DNA from: Mesorhizobium sp. M1E.F.Ca.ET.045.02.1.1
GTDB taxonomy: Bacteria > Pseudomonadota > Alphaproteobacteria > Rhizobiales > Rhizobiaceae
NCBI RefSeq assembly: GCF_003952485.1
Contig: NZ_CP034447.1
Location: 7,284,391-7,348,390 of the forward strand
Direction: 5' to 3'
Length of the DNA: 64,000 nt
How positions within the stretch are numbered: the first letter of the stretch is position 1; the number at the start of each line of letters is the position of its first letter. Both the position numbers and the translations under genes were made by a program. The notes under the pieces were generated by a model. That model was not told where the DNA came from and ran no database searches. It was given only the letters and a program-made list of their open reading frames with translations. Shown piece after piece: positions 1 through 9,432 of this stretch.

Positions 1-422
1 ACCTGGCCGGAGAAACATTCGGCTTCGAAGCCGACGCCAATCACCATTTCTTCGCCGAAGCGATCAATGCGACCGGCGTGCGCGTCTTTCGCACCCCCTC
101 GGGCATGGACATGTCCCGCCAGCTTCTGCCCCTTGCGCTCAAGGGGCTGACCCGCGCGCAGGAACATCTTCTGGTGCTTGGCCGCCAGAACGCCATCGAG
201 CGCGTCGCCGCATTCCTGGTCGAAATGTCCGAGCGTCAGGGTGGGTTGCGGCAGGTGGAACTGCCGATGTCGCGGATCGATATCGGCGACTATCTCGGCC
301 TCACCATCGAAACCGTGTCGCGCGTCTTCACGCGGCTGAAGGAGAAAGGCGTCATCCGCCTGCTCAGCCTGCGCAGCATCGAAATCCTCAAGCGGGATGC
401 GCTGCTGGCGATGGGGGAATGA
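1..422 (+). CDS. fixK: FixK-like CRP/FNR regulator, C-terminal part
   Basis: The gene enters from the left edge; the open frame starts with the codon at position 3 and ends in TGA at 420-422, giving 139 visible residues. The end holds a winged helix-turn-helix whose recognition segment (SRIDIGDYLGLTIETVSRVF) has the E--SR pattern of FNR/FixK proteins that bind TTGAY-N4-RTCAA sites. The N-terminal sensor part is outside the window, so it cannot be seen whether iron-sulphur cysteines exist. FixK against FnrN is therefore a judgement, based on the close match of the DNA-binding end to FixK and on a separate FnrN with cysteines at 12869. Its likely targets are the boxes before the fix, hem and nirK genes further along. 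Confidence 0.75.
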   Translation, partial: LAGETFGFEADANHHFFAEAINATGVRVFRTPSGMDMSRQLLPLALKGLTRAQEHLLVLGRQNAIERVAAFLVEMSERQGGLRQVELPMSRIDIGDYLGLTIETVSRVFTRLKEKGVIRLLSLRSIEILKRDALLAMGE

Positions 423-470
423 GGCCCTTTTCGAGCCGATCTCCGCATCAACCTCCTGAAAGGGATGCCA

Positions 471-986
471 ATGAAAACCACACTTACCACGCACACCGGA
501 TTCCGCTTCGAAGTGCGCCGTGCACGCGCCGACGACGAGCCGCTCGTAGCCGAGTTCTTCACTCATGTGACGCCGGAGGATTTGCGCTTCCGCTTCCTCG
601 GAGCCGTGAAGGAGGTCTCGCATGAGCGGCTGGTGGCGATGACCCGTTCAGACGATCCGCATATTCATAATTTTCTTGCATTCTCGACCGACGGGATGCT
701 GATCGCAGTGGCGACCCTCGCCAACGATCCGGCCGACCGGCGCGGCGAAGTCGCCATCTGCATTCGCGAAGACCGCAAGCATCTCGGCGTCAGCTGGGAA
801 TTTCTCGGCTACATCGCGCGCTATGCAGACGACCATGGCATCGAGACGATCGAGTCGATCGAGAGCCGGGAAAACCGCGCCGCGATCGAGCTTGAGCGCG
901 AGATGGGCTTCACCGTCGCACCCGACCCCAATGACTCTACACTCGTCCTGGTTCAGCGGAAGCTCGGCGCCAAGTTGCCGGGCTAG
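471..986 (+). CDS. GNAT-family N-acetyltransferase
   Basis: A 171-residue protein with the GNAT fold, predicted to move an acetyl group from acetyl-CoA to an unknown substrate. A segment near residue 95 (VAICIREDRKHLGVSWEF) matches the acetyl-CoA binding region after the central strand, with a degenerate Q/RxxGxG/A loop. Two ATGs, at 465 and 471, are possible. AGGG at 461-464 is 6 nt before the second and touches the first, so 471 is preferred. It resembles the stand-alone acetyltransferase domain often found in rhizobial low-oxygen clusters, but the substrate is not known. The stop codon TAG (984-986) is the first three bases of a repeat element. Confidence 0.75.
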   Translation: MKTTLTTHTGFRFEVRRARADDEPLVAEFFTHVTPEDLRFRFLGAVKEVSHERLVAMTRSDDPHIHNFLAFSTDGMLIAVATLANDPADRRGEVAICIREDRKHLGVSWEFLGYIARYADDHGIETIESIESRENRAAIELEREMGFTVAPDPNDSTLVLVQRKLGAKLPG

Positions 987-1110
987 AGCAATTTCAGGAA
1001 AAGCGCGCAACGATTGGGCTCGGCGACTTCGCCGGAGCCTTCCCTTCGGAATTGCGTAAAAATAAACAGTTAGAGCGGTTCAGCGATTCTACCAAACGCT
1101 GAACCGCTCT
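984..1110. repeat. TAGAGCAATT intergenic repeat, copy 1, with hairpin
   Basis: Starts with TAGAGCAATTTCAGGAAAAG at the end of the acetyltransferase gene and runs through GGAATTGCGTAAAAATAAAC. It ends in a perfect 14-bp inverted repeat (1072-1085 against 1097-1110, 11-nt loop) that can act as a terminator between this gene and the convergent ackA. Further copies lie at 5262-5344, 22700-22761 and 26536-26583. Confidence 0.8.
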
Positions 1111-1136
1111 GAGTCCCACCACCCGTCACGGGCAAA

Positions 1137-2312
1137 TCAGACCACTTCGAGTTTGAGGAGTTGCGTGGCCACCGCGCGTTCCTCGTCGGCCGGAATGACA
1201 AGAACGTCGACGCGGGAATTCGGGGCGCTGACCAGTTCGACGCCACCGCGGTTCAAACCGTCATCGAGCGCGACACCGAGCCATGCCGCGGCCTCGCAGA
1301 TCCTTTGCCGGATTTGAGGCGCATGCTCGCCGATGCCCGCGGTGAACACGAGCGTGTCGAGCCCTCCAAGCGCGGCTGCGAGCGATCCGATCTCACGCCC
1401 GACGCGATAGACGAAGAGATCGACGGCACGGGCCGCCGCAGGGTCCTTCGACGCAAGCAGGGTCTGCATATCCCCGGAAATGCCGGATACGCCGAGAAGG
1501 CCCGATTGCTCATAAAGCAAGGTGGACAATTCGTCCGGCGACAGCTTGCGATCCTGCAAAAGGTGCAGAAGCACGCCAGGATCGATGGCGCCGCAGCGTG
1601 TGCTCATGACGAGGCCGTCAAGCGTCGAAAAACCCATGGTGGTGGCGAGGCTTTCCCCGGCCTTCATCGCGCACAGGCTCGCCCCGCTGCCGAGATGGGC
1701 GACAATCGTTCGTCCGCCGGCGCTTGAGCCGTAGCGGTCACGGAGCTTCGCAGCGATGTGGCTGTAGGAGAGCCCGTGGAAGCCATAGGAGACGATGCCC
1801 TGCTCCGACATCTCGCGCGGCAAGCCATAGAGCCGGGCGAGCTCGGGCCGCGCCGCGTGGAAGGCGGTATCGAAGCAGCCGACCTGTTTGACTCCAGGCA
1901 AAAGCCGACGGGCCAGGCCGACGATCTCCAAGTTAATCGCCTGATGGATCGGAGCGAGCGGTTCGAGCCTGTGCAGGGCATCGACCGTGCGCTCGTCGAG
2001 CAGGGTCGCGCGAACTAAATTCTGACCGCCATGCACGATGCGATGGCCCACTTTGCCGACCTGGCGCAGAAGGCCGCTATCGGCGAGAAAGGAGGATACG
2101 GCTTCGAATGCCTTCGCAATATCGATCGGCCCGTCCCCCAAGCTCCTGTCGATCCCGGGCGACAAAGCCATGGGCGCGACGTGCAATCGTGGACGGTACC
2201 CGATCGATGAAACGCTGCCACGCGCCAGCAGGGGAAGTTCGCCGCGCTCCTGAAACAGGGCGAACTTCAGGCTTGAGGAACCGCCATTGAGGATGAGAAT
2301 GGTACCGATCAT
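1137..2312 (-). CDS. ackA: Acetate kinase
   Basis: A 391-residue cytoplasmic kinase making ATP and acetate from acetyl phosphate. The family signatures are present in order: LILNGGSSSLKFALF at the N-terminus, GHRIVHGG near residue 95, FDTAFH, HLGSGAS, GFSTLDGLVMSTRCGAIDPG, and FTAGIGEH near residue 310. The length is normal. The start at 2312 places the conserved N-terminal strand right after the methionine and avoids overlap with the upstream xfp gene, which ends at 2375; a longer start at 2387 would add 25 unrelated residues. It follows xfp on the same strand, and the two form a short route from sugar phosphates to acetate with one ATP, useful when respiration is limited. Confidence 0.93.
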   Translation of the reverse strand: MIGTILILNGGSSSLKFALFQERGELPLLARGSVSSIGYRPRLHVAPMALSPGIDRSLGDGPIDIAKAFEAVSSFLADSGLLRQVGKVGHRIVHGGQNLVRATLLDERTVDALHRLEPLAPIHQAINLEIVGLARRLLPGVKQVGCFDTAFHAARPELARLYGLPREMSEQGIVSYGFHGLSYSHIAAKLRDRYGSSAGGRTIVAHLGSGASLCAMKAGESLATTMGFSTLDGLVMSTRCGAIDPGVLLHLLQDRKLSPDELSTLLYEQSGLLGVSGISGDMQTLLASKDPAAARAVDLFVYRVGREIGSLAAALGGLDTLVFTAGIGEHAPQIRQRICEAAAWLGVALDDGLNRGGVELVSAPNSRVDVLVIPADEERAVATQLLKLEVV

Positions 2313-2374
2313 TGCCGGCCGGTTCCGGCCAACCTCACGGCGCCCGTCCTCTCGGTGTGGCGCTTCGGCATCGA

Positions 2375-4756
2375 CTACCGCTCCCATTTCCAGCCGAGGA
2401 TTTCGGGCATGTCCTGTCCATGCTCGCGGATATAGGCATGGTGCTCGATCAGCTTGCCTTCCATGGCCTGTTTCAGTTGGATGTGCGCGCCGGCCGGCTC
2501 GGGAATGCGGTCGAGCACGCTCAGCACGAGATGATAGCGGTCCAGCCCATTCAGCACGGTCATGTCGAAGGGTGTGGTGGTCGTCCCCTCCTCATTGTAG
2601 CCGCGCACATGGATGTTGTCATGGTTGGTCCGCCGATAGGTCAGGCGATGGATGGTCCATGGATAGCCGTGGTAGGCGAAGATGACGGGCTTATCCCTGG
2701 TGAAAAGCGCGTCGAACTCGCGATCCGACAGGCCGTGCGAATGGTGTTCCTTCGGCTGCAGGGTCATCAGGTCGACGATATTGACCACCCTGATCCTGAG
2801 TTCGGGAATGTGGTCTCTCATAATCTGAACGGCGGCCAGCGTCTCGAGCGTCGGCACATCACCGGCACAAGCCATCACCACATCCGGCTCGGTCCCGCGA
2901 TCGGTCGACGCCCAGTCCCATATTCCGATGCCGGCGCTGCAGTGAACCTTCGCGTCGTCGATGGACAGCCACTGCCAGGACTTGGCCTTGCCGGCGACGA
3001 TGACGTTGATGCGGTTCCATGTCCGCAGCACATGGTCGGTCACGCAAAGCAGGCTGTTTGCGTCCGCCGGCAGGTAGACGCGCACGACATCCGCTTTCTT
3101 GTTCAAAGCCACGTCGATGAAGCCTGGGTCCTGGTGGCTGAAGCCGTTGTGCTCCTGCTGCCAAACGTGGCTGGACAAGAGGTAGTTCAGCGAGGCGACC
3201 GGTCGCCGCCAGGGCAGCTTGCGGCAAGCGTCCAGCCATTTCGCATGCTGGTTGAACATGGAGTCGACGATGTGCGTGAAAGCCTCGTAACAGGAGAACA
3301 AGCCGTGGCGGCCAGTCAGGAGATAACCTTCCAGCCAACCCTGACAGGTATGCTCGGATAGGATCTCCAGAACCCTGCCTTCCCTGCCGAGGTGAACATC
3401 CTCGGGCAGGATCTCTTCCATCCAGGCACGCTCCGTCACCTCGAAGACATCCTGCAGCCGGTTAGAAGCCGTTTCGTCGGGGCCGACGATGCGGAAGTTG
3501 TTCGAGCTTTGATTCAACGCCATGACGTCGCGCAGGAAGTTGCCCATGACACGGGTCGATTCTGCCTTGACGTCTCCGGGGCGGGAGAGCGGGACCGCAT
3601 GCTCATCCAAGCCAGGCAGTTCAAGGGAGCGGCGAAGCAGACCGCCATTGGCATGCGGGTTGGCGCCCATGCGCATGGCGCCTTGCGGCGCGGTGGCGCC
3701 GATCGCGGGCACCAGTACGCCCGCGGCATCGAAGAGTTCTTCAGGCCGGTAGCTCTTCAGCCAATCCTCGAGCATCTTCAGATGCGCAGGGTTTTCGGCG
3801 AGGCCGGAGAGTGGAACCTGGTGCGCGCGCCAAAACCCTTCGGTCTTCAGTCCATCGACCTCCTTGGGGCCTGTCCAGCCCTTTGGGCTTCGCAGCACGA
3901 TCATCGGCCATTTCGGACGGGGCTGCGCGGTCGCCGCGCCGCTGCGCGCCGCCTGCTGGATCGCCTTGATGCTATCCAGCGCATCGTCGAGCACGACGGC
4001 CATGCGCTCGTGCATCCAGGCCGGATCGTCGCCTTCGACGAACAGCGGCTCGTAGCCATAGCCGACGAACAGCGCGCGCAATTCCTCCTCAGGGATGCGG
4101 GCGAGAATGGTGGGATTGGCGATCTTGTAGCCGTTGAGGTGGAGGATCGGCAGCACCGCCCCGTCACGCGCCGGGTTGAGGAACTTGTTGGAATGCCAGG
4201 ACGTGGCCAGCGGCCCGGTTTCCGCCTCGCCGTCGCCAACGACGCAAGCGACGATCAAACCCGGGTTATCGAAGGCGGCGCCATAGGCATGCGAGAGCGC
4301 GTAGCCGAGCTCGCCACCTTCATGGATCGATCCGGGCACATCCGGCGCCGCGTGGCTTGGGATGCCGCCGGGAAAGGAGAACTGCCGGAAGAGCTTCTTC
4401 ATTCCGGCCTCGTCCAACTGGATATCGGGATTGATCTCGCTGTAGGTGCCCTCGAGGTAGGTGTTCGCGACCATGGCAGGCCCGCCGTGGCCAGGGCCGC
4501 AGATATAGATGACGTTTGCGTCGCGCAGTCTGATGGCGCGGTTGAGATGCGCATAGATGAAGCTGAGGCCCGGCGAGGTTCCCCAATGGCCAAGCAGCCT
4601 GGGCTTGACATGCTCCAGCCGAAGGGGCTCGCGAAGCAGCGGATTGTCGAGCAGATAGATCTGCCCGATGGTCAGGTAGTTGGCGGCACGCCAGTAGGCA
4701 TCGATGTCGTGCAGTTCCTGCGCAGACAAGCGATTGGTGCTGGGACGCTCGGTCAT
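2375..4756 (-). CDS. xfp: Phosphoketolase (xylulose-5-P / fructose-6-P)
   Basis: A 793-residue thiamine-diphosphate enzyme splitting xylulose 5-phosphate or fructose 6-phosphate with phosphate into acetyl phosphate and a shorter sugar phosphate. Seen: [18 protein letters not shown] near the N-terminus, [17 protein letters not shown], the ThDP/Mg motif [19 protein letters not shown], and the [16 protein letters not shown] segment. The length is normal for Xfp. The start at 4756 has AAGGAG 7 nt upstream; an upstream in-frame start would add 70 residues with no family match. It is transcribed ahead of ackA, which uses its product. A chimeric FNR/NnrR-like site lies 130 bp upstream, suggesting induction at low oxygen or by NO. 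Confidence 0.93.
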   Translation of the reverse strand: MTERPSTNRLSAQELHDIDAYWRAANYLTIGQIYLLDNPLLREPLRLEHVKPRLLGHWGTSPGLSFIYAHLNRAIRLRDANVIYICGPGHGGPAMVANTYLEGTYSEINPDIQLDEAGMKKLFRQFSFPGGIPSHAAPDVPGSIHEGGELGYALSHAYGAAFDNPGLIVACVVGDGEAETGPLATSWHSNKFLNPARDGAVLPILHLNGYKIANPTILARIPEEELRALFVGYGYEPLFVEGDDPAWMHERMAVVLDDALDSIKAIQQAARSGAATAQPRPKWPMIVLRSPKGWTGPKEVDGLKTEGFWRAHQVPLSGLAENPAHLKMLEDWLKSYRPEELFDAAGVLVPAIGATAPQGAMRMGANPHANGGLLRRSLELPGLDEHAVPLSRPGDVKAESTRVMGNFLRDVMALNQSSNNFRIVGPDETASNRLQDVFEVTERAWMEEILPEDVHLGREGRVLEILSEHTCQGWLEGYLLTGRHGLFSCYEAFTHIVDSMFNQHAKWLDACRKLPWRRPVASLNYLLSSHVWQQEHNGFSHQDPGFIDVALNKKADVVRVYLPADANSLLCVTDHVLRTWNRINVIVAGKAKSWQWLSIDDAKVHCSAGIGIWDWASTDRGTEPDVVMACAGDVPTLETLAAVQIMRDHIPELRIRVVNIVDLMTLQPKEHHSHGLSDREFDALFTRDKPVIFAYHGYPWTIHRLTYRRTNHDNIHVRGYNEEGTTTTPFDMTVLNGLDRYHLVLSVLDRIPEPAGAHIQLKQAMEGKLIEHHAYIREHGQDMPEILGWKWER

Positions 4757-4885
4757 TTCCGACTCCTTCGCTGGTTCCAAACCGACCCCGGCTAAACCAC
4801 AACGCACCGACGCTGCCACCGGTTCATGACCGGCCGGTGTCAAGAGTGGCCGCCATCGATCTATCGGGAGAAGAACGGTCGAGCT

Positions 4886-4899
4886 TTGATCCATCGCAA
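4886..4899. promoter_or_regulatory. Chimeric CRP/FNR-type box TTGAT-N4-CGCAA
   Basis: TTGATCCATCGCAA joins one FNR/FixK half-site (TTGAT) to one NnrR-type half-site (CGCAA). It lies between divergent xfp (start 4756) and the DUF1858 gene (start 5049). The same chimera occurs at 10869. Binding is inferred. Confidence 0.45.
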
Positions 4900-5048
4900 A
4901 AATGCCAGGCCAGGGCGGCCGCAGCTCTGAAATGCGCCTCAAGTTCCGGCTCGCCGAGCGAGGCAAGACAGCGCCATCTTTGTTTCAGAGCAACGAACAC
5001 ACCGGAAAGCCCGTGCAGGATGCCGGCCTGTACATGCGGACAAACGCC

Positions 5049-5264
5049 ATGAAACGCAAATTGAACGACGACGCGACGATGGACGGGATCATGCGCGAGA
5101 CGCCGGCGGCAATCCGTGTCGTCCTCCAGCACGGCATGCTGTGCGTCGGCTGCCCGATCGCTTCCTTTCACACGGTTTCCGACGCGGCACGCGAGCATGA
5201 TCTCGATGAAGAGCAGCTTCGCCGCGAGCTGCAGGCCGCGATCGAAAACGGTCACGTCGAATAG
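5049..5264 (+). CDS. DUF1858 redox-disulfide small protein
   Basis: A 71-residue protein with the DUF1858 (hybrid-cluster-protein-associated) fold. The defining pair of cysteines is seen as CVGCPIASFHTVSDAAREH near residue 33, after a short N-terminal helix (MDGIMRETPAAIRVVLQHGM). Members often sit beside FNR-type regulators and NO- or nitrite-related genes; a thiol redox role is proposed for the family but the partner is unknown. An ATG at 5034 would add five residues. The TAG stop (5262-5264) is shared with one end of the repeat element that also supplies the stop of convergent nnrR. Confidence 0.8.
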   Translation: MKRKLNDDATMDGIMRETPAAIRVVLQHGMLCVGCPIASFHTVSDAAREHDLDEEQLRRELQAAIENGHVE

Positions 5265-5344
5265 AGCGGCTCGCCGTTTGGCAGAATCGCTTAACCGCTC
5301 CAACTATTTGTTTTTACGCAATTCCGGACGGTGGAATTGCTCTA
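5262..5344. repeat. TAGAGCAATT intergenic repeat, copy 2, bridging two genes
   Basis: Reads TAGAGCGGCTCGCC at the left end and GGAATTGCTCTA at the right end, with TTTTTACGCAATTCCGGACGG between; it is copy 1 in the opposite direction and shortened. The left end gives the DUF1858 gene its TAG and the right end gives nnrR its TAG. The inverted repeat near 5264-5302 is imperfect but could end transcription from both sides. Confidence 0.8.
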
Positions 5345-6046
5345 GCTTTTCGTCGCCCGACCTTCGGCGATGACGAGGAGCCGATGCGGCTCGACCACGA
5401 CGATCCTCTGGCGCCCGCTCTTGACGAGCTCCTGGTCTTCCCAGGCTGAAAGCAACCGGCTCACCGTATGGAGCGTGGTGCCCGTCATTTCCGCGACGTC
5501 CTGGCGTGAAATCGGGAAGTCGATCAGAATCCCTTCCTCGGTCTTTTTCCCCGACTGCTTGATCAGCTTTAGCAGCGCATGCGCAACGCGCTGTTCCACC
5601 TGCTCGGTGGACATCTCGATGACGCGCGCGTGGGCGTCCTGCAGCCTGCTTCCCACCGTCTTGTAGATGTTCGAACTGAAGCTCGGGAAGCTCGCCGCGA
5701 ATGTCGGCCAGAGCCGGCTTGGCCAGGCAAGCGCCACGCAATCGACGGCGGCGATGGCATTTGCCGGGTAGGCCGTCAGGCCCAGCGCGCTGGCGATCCC
5801 CATCAACTCGCCGGGGCTTATGTACCGGACGGTCACCTCGTGCCCGTCCGGGGTCGACTTCACCACGCGCACGTGGCCGTCGAGCAGCAGGAAGAATGAA
5901 TGAGCCTCCTGCTCCTGCTCGAACACCGGCTGATCCTTGGCAATCCGAATGGACCTTGCCTGCCCGACTATGCGGTCGAGGTCCGCGGCTGCGATCCCCT
6001 CGAAAACGGACAGACCGGCAATCAGTGATCGATCAAGGCTTGCCAA
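5342..6046 (-). CDS. nnrR: NnrR-type CRP/FNR regulator of nitrite and NO metabolism
   Basis: A 234-residue CRP/FNR protein. The cyclic-nucleotide-like sensor domain covers about residues 10-125 and lacks the cysteine cluster of Fnr. The DNA-binding end has SRQDVAEMTGTTLHTVSRLL, the TGTTLHTVSR signature typical of NnrR/DNR proteins that answer NO. It is divergent from nnrS, with a TTGCG-N4-GGCAA box in the shared gap. Further boxes of this type stand before pseudoazurin and nirK, so the regulon is readable here. The TAG stop lies inside repeat copy 2. Confidence 0.88.
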   Translation of the reverse strand: MASLDRSLIAGLSVFEGIAAADLDRIVGQARSIRIAKDQPVFEQEQEAHSFFLLLDGHVRVVKSTPDGHEVTVRYISPGELMGIASALGLTAYPANAIAAVDCVALAWPSRLWPTFAASFPSFSSNIYKTVGSRLQDAHARVIEMSTEQVEQRVAHALLKLIKQSGKKTEEGILIDFPISRQDVAEMTGTTLHTVSRLLSAWEDQELVKSGRQRIVVVEPHRLLVIAEGRATKS

Positions 6047-6173
6047 CGGCCTTTTCTCCCCGGGCTTTCAACGGGGCAAACACGCTCAGGCCCCTGACCA
6101 GACTGTGTCACGGACGACCGCCCGTCGACAAGTGAAGCTTCCTGTCGGTGTCGCCCGCGATTCACGCTCTTGT

Positions 6174-6187
6174 TTGCGCTGAGGCAA
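6174..6187. promoter_or_regulatory. NnrR-type box before nnrS
   Basis: TTGCGCTGAGGCAA lies 69 bp upstream of the nnrS start in the nnrR-nnrS gap. It differs by one base from the perfect palindrome TTGCG-N4-CGCAA found before the next two promoters. Confidence 0.65.
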
Positions 6188-6255
6188 ATTCCATCCTCCT
6201 TGACCGGGATAGAAGAGCCACACAGGCACCTTGCCTGGGTTCCAACGAGGCAGTC

Positions 6256-7455
6256 ATGGCAATTCCACGGACGCGGCCGAGCGCCTATCCGGCAATTCTC
6301 TCCTACGGGTTCCGGCCCTTCTTTCTGCTTGGCTCGCTGCAAGCCGCTACCGCGATGCTTTTGTGGTTGCCCCTCTATTACGGCAAGCTCGAAACTTTCA
6401 GCACGTTCCTGCCCGTGGATTGGCATATTCACGAATTGCTCTTTGGCTATCTGTCGGCAGTCGTGACCGGCTTCCTGCTGACTGCAATTCCGAATTGGAC
6501 CGGACGACTTCCCGTTCAGGACTTTCGCCTGCTGGTGCTCGTGCTGCTCTGGATCGCGGGCCGGGTGGCCGTGTTCTTTTCGGCAGAGATGGGCTGGCTC
6601 TTGAGCGCAGCCATGGATTGCTCCTTTCTTCTCGCCGTGGTCGCCGCAGCCGCAACGGAAATCGTTGCCGGAAGAAACTGGCGGAACCTCAAGGTGCTCC
6701 TGCCGGTCGCAACGCTTTTCGCGGCAAATGTCATGTTTCATGTCGAAGCCCATTACCAGGGCGTCTCCGACATGAGCCGGCGCCTCGGTCTTGGAGCGGT
6801 CGTCGTCCTCATCATGATCATCGGCGGGCGGATCGTTCCGAGTTTCACAGGCAATTGGCTGGCTCGCGAGAAGCCGGGCCGGCTCCCGGCACCGTTCGGC
6901 CGGTTCGATGCCGGAACCATCGCGCTGTCCGCTATCGGACTCGCCGCGTGGGCTTTCTTCCCGGACAGCATCGCAACCGGCGTGCCGCTAATCGCCGCGG
7001 CGATCTTCAATGCCATTCGGCTCGCCCGCTGGGCGGGTGACCGAACGCCGTCCGATCCTCTGGTTCTGATCTTGCATGTCGCATTCGCCTTTGTGCCGTT
7101 TGGGCTGCTGCTTGCCGGGCTGGCCATCTTCGCTCCGGAAACGATCCCCGCAATTGCCGGCATCCATGCGTTCGCGGTGGGGGCGATCGCCTGCATGACG
7201 CTTGCCGTCATGACCCGCGCTTCCCTCGGCCACACGGGCCGCGAATTGAGGGCGGGCGGAGGAACAAGAGCTGTCTTCGTCGCGATCGTAAGCGCCGCCA
7301 TTCTGCGCGTGGCCGCCGCCATGGCGCCTGACGCGGCGATTCTCCTCCACATCTCGGCGGCACTCTGGGTTGCGGCCTTCGCCGGCTATGCAGTGCTGTT
7401 TGGCGGCATGCTCTTGCGGCCACGCCTGCAAGCACGCCGCAAGAGCGCCTCTTGA
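6256..7455 (+). CDS. nnrS: NnrS haem-copper membrane protein
   Basis: A 399-residue integral membrane protein with about twelve hydrophobic segments, of the NnrS family linked to nitrosative stress and to NO/nitrite metabolism. The family N-terminus AILSYGFRPFFLLGSLQA is clear near residue 13, and later segments contain the conserved HIHELLFGY and FHVEAHYQG histidines that may bind haem or copper. The start at 6256 places this motif normally; an upstream start at 6148 would add 36 polar residues and would overlap the NnrR box. It opens the denitrification block and is divergent from its likely regulator. Confidence 0.9.
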   Translation: MAIPRTRPSAYPAILSYGFRPFFLLGSLQAATAMLLWLPLYYGKLETFSTFLPVDWHIHELLFGYLSAVVTGFLLTAIPNWTGRLPVQDFRLLVLVLLWIAGRVAVFFSAEMGWLLSAAMDCSFLLAVVAAAATEIVAGRNWRNLKVLLPVATLFAANVMFHVEAHYQGVSDMSRRLGLGAVVVLIMIIGGRIVPSFTGNWLAREKPGRLPAPFGRFDAGTIALSAIGLAAWAFFPDSIATGVPLIAAAIFNAIRLARWAGDRTPSDPLVLILHVAFAFVPFGLLLAGLAIFAPETIPAIAGIHAFAVGAIACMTLAVMTRASLGHTGRELRAGGGTRAVFVAIVSAAILRVAAAMAPDAAILLHISAALWVAAFAGYAVLFGGMLLRPRLQARRKSAS

Positions 7456-7515
7456 AAGCGGGCGACGCGGCGCACCTCCTCGCTTGTTGCGCGCCGATCA
7501 TTTTCGTCGGGCAAT

Positions 7516-7529
7516 TTGCGCCAGCGCAA
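7516..7529. promoter_or_regulatory. NnrR-type box before pseudoazurin
   Basis: TTGCGCCAGCGCAA is a perfect TTGCG-N4-CGCAA palindrome 75 bp before the pseudoazurin start. Confidence 0.7.
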
Positions 7530-7603
7530 ATCACCAGGTCGCCCGGCGAACTAGAAGGACGCAACGGTTGATGCCGTGGTGAAACAAAGAAAGGAATTCT
7601 CCA

Positions 7604-8050
7604 ATGAAACTGCCCCTGGTTGCCGCGGCGATCGCATTGCTCTCAATTGTCGGCGTTGCCAATGCCGAAGAACATGTCGTGCAGATGCTGAACAAGGGTG
7701 AAAAGGGCGCGATGGTGTTCCAGCCCGATTTTGTCCGGGCGGCTCCCGGCGACACCATCAAGTTCGTGCCTACCGACAAGACCCACAATGCCGAGATTAT
7801 CAAGGGAATGATCCCGGACGGCGCTGAAGCCTTCAAGGGCAAGGCGAGCGAGGAGATCACGGTCACCCTTACCAAAGAGGGCGTCTATGGCGTGAAATGC
7901 GCTCCCCACTACGGCATGGGCATGGTGGCTCTGATCGTCGTCGGCAAGCCCGTCAACCTGGAAGCGGCGGAAGCCGTCAAGCAGACCGGCAAGGCGAAGC
8001 CCGTCTTTGCCGAACTGTTCGCGGAAGCGACCAAGACCGCTTCGAACTGA
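7604..8050 (+). CDS. paz: Pseudoazurin, periplasmic blue copper protein
   Basis: A 148-residue protein with a Sec signal peptide ending about residue 21 (IVGVANA before EEHVV). The mature part has the type 1 copper ligands of pseudoazurin: His in DKTHNAEI, then Cys, His and Met in [15 protein letters not shown]. It carries electrons to copper nitrite reductase, whose gene follows 258 bp downstream. The start has AAGGAA 8 nt upstream. It has its own NnrR box and a strong terminator, so it is a single-gene unit co-regulated with nirK. Confidence 0.92.
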   Translation: MKLPLVAAAIALLSIVGVANAEEHVVQMLNKGEKGAMVFQPDFVRAAPGDTIKFVPTDKTHNAEIIKGMIPDGAEAFKGKASEEITVTLTKEGVYGVKCAPHYGMGMVALIVVGKPVNLEAAEAVKQTGKAKPVFAELFAEATKTASN

Positions 8051-8097
8051 TCCGACAGCGCGCGTGGCTGCCTCCGGCAATGGCGGGCTGGAGGCAC

Positions 8098-8133
8098 TGG
8101 CCGGACAGACCATGGGAGAGGTCTGTCCGGCCA
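8098..8133 (+). terminator. Rho-independent terminator after pseudoazurin
   Basis: A perfect 14-bp stem (8098-8111 with 8120-8133) around an 8-nt loop, followed by TTTTCATTTT. Confidence 0.85.
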
Positions 8134-8198
8134 TTTTCATTTTGCGATTTGGCATCCGCAGCAATCACGGCCAAGCAATGCGGGGATGCATCCGGCAA

Positions 8199-8212
8199 TT
8201 GATCCAAATCAA
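8199..8212. promoter_or_regulatory. FNR/FixK anaerobox before nirK
   Basis: TTGATCCAAATCAA matches the TTGAT-N4-ATCAA consensus exactly. Its centre is 32 bp, about three helical turns, from the centre of the NnrR box at 8231. Confidence 0.75.
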
Positions 8213-8230
8213 AAATCAATTGATCCAGGT

Positions 8231-8244
8231 TTGCGCAAACGCAA
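8231..8244. promoter_or_regulatory. NnrR-type box before nirK
   Basis: TTGCGCAAACGCAA is a perfect TTGCG-N4-CGCAA site 63 bp before the nirK start. Confidence 0.7.
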
Positions 8245-8307
8245 AGAAGCGCCGCGCAAAGATACTATCCTGGCTTCATCGAAACGGTGAAGTTCAGGAG
8301 ATGAAAA

Positions 8308-9411
8308 ATGCTTACGAGACGTGAAGCCTTGTTGGGTTCTGTTCTTACCGCTGCCGCCGTTGCCACCCTTGGCTCGGCGCCGGCGATGGCGGCCGCGAAG
8401 GATGTGGCCGGACTGCCGCGCGAGAAGGTGACCCTTGTCGCGCCGCCGTTCGTGCACGCTCACGACCAGGTGGCCAAAGGCGGTCCCAAGGTTGTCGAGT
8501 TCACCATGAAGATCGAAGAGAAGCCGATGGTCATCGATGCCGACGGCACGCAGCTCAACGCCATGACCTATAACGGCTCCATTCCGGGCCCTCTGATGGT
8601 CGTGCATGAGGGCGACTATCTCGAGCTCACGCTGATCAATCCCGATACCAACACGCTCGCCCACAACATCGACTTCCATGCGGCGACCGGCGCGCTCGGG
8701 GGCGGCGGGCTGACCCTGGTCAATCCGGGCGAGCAGGTGACGCTGCGCTTCAAGGCGACCCGGCCGGGAACGTTCGTCTACCATTGCGCGCCGGGCGGTG
8801 CGATGATCCCCTGGCATGTCGTGTCGGGAATGAGCGGAGCCGTGATGGTGCTCCCGCGCGACGGCCTGAAGGACGACAAGGGCAAGCCCGTCCGCTATGA
8901 CCGTATCTACTATATCGGCGAGAACGACTTCTACATCCCGCGCGACGAACAGGGAAAATTCAAGAAGTACGACTCGGCCGGCGACAATTACGACGACACC
9001 GTGAAGGTGATGCGCGGGCTGATCCCGACGCATGTCGTGTTCAACGGCAAGGCAGGATCGCTGACCGGCCAAAACGCCATGAAGGCCAAGGTCGGCGAGA
9101 CCGTCCTCATCGTCCACTCGCAGGCCAATCGCGACACGCGACCGCACCTGATCGGCGGCCACGGCGACTTCGTCTGGCAGGGCGGCAAGTTCGCGAACCC
9201 GCCTGCCAAGGACATGGAAACCTGGTTCATCCGCGGTGGATCCGCCGGCGCCGCGCTCTACACATTCCGGCAGCCGGGCGTCTATGCCTACGTCAATCAC
9301 AATCTGATCGAGGCGGTCGAGCTCGGCGCGACAGCGCACTTCACCGTCGACGGAAGCTGGGACGACGATCTGATGATGCAGGTCGAACCGCCCAAGGCGA
9401 TCGCCTCGTAA
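8308..9411 (+). CDS. nirK: Copper nitrite reductase NirK
   Basis: A 367-residue periplasmic enzyme reducing nitrite to NO. The N-terminus has a twin-arginine signal (TRREALLG, then an alanine-rich stretch ending about residue 30). Two cupredoxin domains follow. Copper sites are visible: [10 protein letters not shown] (type 1 and type 2 histidines), [20 protein letters not shown] (type 1 Cys, His and Met; type 2 His), and [11 protein letters not shown] with VNHNLIEA in the second domain for the type 2 site between subunits. CAGGAG at 8295-8300 sets the ATG at 8308; the nearer ATG at 8301 opens only a 7-codon frame. Electrons probably come from pseudoazurin. The promoter carries both an FNR/FixK and an NnrR box. 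nirV follows. Confidence 0.96.
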   Translation: MLTRREALLGSVLTAAAVATLGSAPAMAAAKDVAGLPREKVTLVAPPFVHAHDQVAKGGPKVVEFTMKIEEKPMVIDADGTQLNAMTYNGSIPGPLMVVHEGDYLELTLINPDTNTLAHNIDFHAATGALGGGGLTLVNPGEQVTLRFKATRPGTFVYHCAPGGAMIPWHVVSGMSGAVMVLPRDGLKDDKGKPVRYDRIYYIGENDFYIPRDEQGKFKKYDSAGDNYDDTVKVMRGLIPTHVVFNGKAGSLTGQNAMKAKVGETVLIVHSQANRDTRPHLIGGHGDFVWQGGKFANPPAKDMETWFIRGGSAGAALYTFRQPGVYAYVNHNLIEAVELGATAHFTVDGSWDDDLMMQVEPPKAIAS

Positions 9412-9432
9412 CCTGAGAGAGCCGATCACCGC

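Noticed and set aside
984..1110. The long inverted repeat as an insertion-sequence end.
   Set aside because: No transposase or target duplication; other copies show it is a small intergenic repeat.
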